Assembly (NCBI GenBank): GCA_030158535.1
Contig: JAOASV010000083.1
Span: 1-15,716, forward strand
Origin: Sediminibacterium sp.
GTDB taxonomy: Bacteria > Bacteroidota > Bacteroidia > Chitinophagales > Chitinophagaceae
Direction of reading: 5' to 3'
DNA length: 15,716 nt
Made by a program: the position numbers and the translations under genes. This document shows positions 14,777 to 15,716 of this stretch, in pieces; position 1 is the stretch's first letter; every line of letters starts with the position of its first letter. The notes beneath the pieces are model-generated. The model made no database searches and was not told the DNA's origin. It worked only from the letters and a program-made list of their open reading frames with translations.

Positions 14777-15716
14777 TGCGAAAAAATAAATTATTCATAT
14801 TTAGAATGGTAGCAGCTTTTGGGTTGCTACCATTTTTTATTGCGGCACAAGTTGGTTATGAACCTCCTTATTTTAAAGACAGTAATAGGCTAGAAAAACT
14901 GCGCATCGCATTTCCGGTGGTTGAAAAAATGGTGCAAAAATATGCAGCAGAAAATCATTTTCCGGGCTACAGTTTTGGCATTGTACTTGATGGAAAGCTA
15001 GTGTATACAACAAGTAGCGGCTATACCAATTTGCAAACCAAAACGCCTGCTACGCCTAAAAGCATGTTTAGAATTGCATCGATGTCTAAAAGTTTTACGG
15101 CGATGGCCATTTTAAAATTAAGAGATGAAGGCAAATTAAACCTAGATGATAAAGCCAGCAAGTACATTCCTGAATTAAAAAATCAAGGGCTCACCACAGA
15201 TGCTGCACCCATTACCATTAGAGATTTACTCACGCACTCGGCAGGATTTCCAGAAGACAATCCATGGGGAGACCGTCAGCTAGAAAAAACGTCGCAAGAA
15301 TTTTTAGCATTCATCAAAAAAGGAATTCATTTTTCTACCGCTACTGGCTTATCGTATGAATACAGTAATGTAGGTTTTACCATGCTTGGCTATATCATAG
15401 AAAAAGTAACGGGTAAAAATTATGGCGCGTATATCAAAGAAAATATTTGGAAGCCACTTAACATGGAAGCCAGTTGGGAATTTTCTAGCATTGATGATGC
15501 AAAGCTCGCGCATGGTTATAGATGGATCAATAACAGCTGGACAGAAGAACCTTTATTACATGATGGTATTTATGGCGCCATGGGTGGTATGATTACAAGT
15601 CTAGAATCTTTTAGTAAATACGTATCGCTTCATTTGGATGCTTGGCCTGCCCGAAACGGCGCTAGCACTGGGCCCATTAGCAGAAGCTCCATTAGAGAAA
15701 TGCACCAGCCTAGTAG
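14776..15716 (+). CDS. Beta-lactamase-family serine hydrolase, N-terminal part (runs off the right edge)
   Basis: The first 313 codons are visible, without a stop. The start is the ATG at 14776, which overlaps the upstream TAA and gives a proper signal peptide (MRKNKLFIFRMVAAFGLLPF, cleavage near AAQ at 23-25). The alternative Met11 (14806) would lose the positive charges. The class C beta-lactamase/D-alanyl-D-alanine carboxypeptidase fold is shown by FRIASMSKSFTAMAI, with nucleophile Ser102 and Lys105 (SxxK). It is also shown by SYEYSNVGF, with Tyr196 and Asn198 (YxN). LLTHSAGFP (about 153-161) is typical of the family. The third motif (HxG/KTG) lies beyond the window. Members act in the periplasm as esterases, peptidases or peptidoglycan enzymes; true beta-lactamase activity should not be assumed. 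An apparent terminator hairpin is embedded in its signal-peptide codons. Confidence 0.9.
   Translation, partial: MRKNKLFIFRMVAAFGLLPFFIAAQVGYEPPYFKDSNRLEKLRIAFPVVEKMVQKYAAENHFPGYSFGIVLDGKLVYTTSSGYTNLQTKTPATPKSMFRIASMSKSFTAMAILKLRDEGKLNLDDKASKYIPELKNQGLTTDAAPITIRDLLTHSAGFPEDNPWGDRQLEKTSQEFLAFIKKGIHFSTATGLSYEYSNVGFTMLGYIIEKVTGKNYGAYIKENIWKPLNMEASWEFSSIDDAKLAHGYRWINNSWTEEPLLHDGIYGAMGGMITSLESFSKYVSLHLDAWPARNGASTGPISRSSIREMHQPS
14803..14838 (+). terminator. Intrinsic terminator-like hairpin inside the signal-peptide codons of the serine hydrolase
   Basis: AATGGTAGCA (14805-14814) is perfectly complementary to TGCTACCATT (14825-14834). The stem can be extended outward by G-U and A-U and inward by G-U and C-G, leaving a small TTTTGG loop. 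A run of six T (14833-14838) follows. This is the textbook form of a factor-independent terminator. It lies 27-62 bases after the stop of the Bax-inhibitor gene and within codons 10-21 of the downstream ORF. It could end the upstream transcript or act as an attenuator of the hydrolase. Confidence 0.7.

Noticed and set aside
1..15716. Defence system, prophage, insertion sequence or CRISPR content
   Set aside because: Every long gene belongs to a household family; I saw no transposase, phage gene, att-like repeats or spaced direct repeats.

Overview
The window looks like chromosomal core DNA of a low-GC member of the Bacteroidota, most likely a Chitinophagaceae-type bacterium. The reasons are the TAnnTTTG-like -7 promoter elements, A-rich start regions that mostly lack Shine-Dalgarno sequences, a Bacteroidota-style trigger factor and ClpP, and a fused KorA. 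I see no mobile element, CRISPR array, rRNA or tRNA. The family-level placement is inference.

Left part (1-4803, all minus strand): a truncated gpsA (glycerol-3-phosphate dehydrogenase) at the edge; a two-gene export unit made of a TolC-like outer-membrane channel and an HlyD/MacA-type periplasmic adaptor, with no pump gene beside it; and an APC-family amino-acid permease.

Centre-left (4804-7744, plus strand): a 400-base divergent intergenic region holds a cobalamin riboswitch with a recognisable B12 box. It leads into a BtuB-like TonB-dependent receptor, which is followed by a MarC-family membrane protein.

Centre (7771-12030, plus strand): a proteostasis cluster. Trigger factor is closed by a strong intrinsic terminator. 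It is followed by two tandem, non-identical clpP genes with complete catalytic triads, clpX, and a 51-codon helical small ORF 11 bases after clpX. Nascent-chain chaperoning and ATP-dependent proteolysis are thus encoded side by side.

Right part (12035-15716): a fused gamma/alpha subunit of 2-oxoacid:ferredoxin oxidoreductase (korA-like) runs on the minus strand. It converges on the clpX unit with only 4 bases between stop codons and has no beta-subunit gene next to it. Divergent from it is a Bax-inhibitor-1 family membrane protein. Its stop codon overlaps the start codon of a beta-lactamase-family serine hydrolase that runs off the window.

The most unusual signal is a perfect 10-bp inverted repeat followed by a T-run, an apparent intrinsic terminator, lying inside the signal-peptide codons of that serine hydrolase. 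I found no multi-gene system that I would call previously undescribed. The best leads are this embedded terminator, the double ClpP with its small downstream ORF, and the isolated korA.
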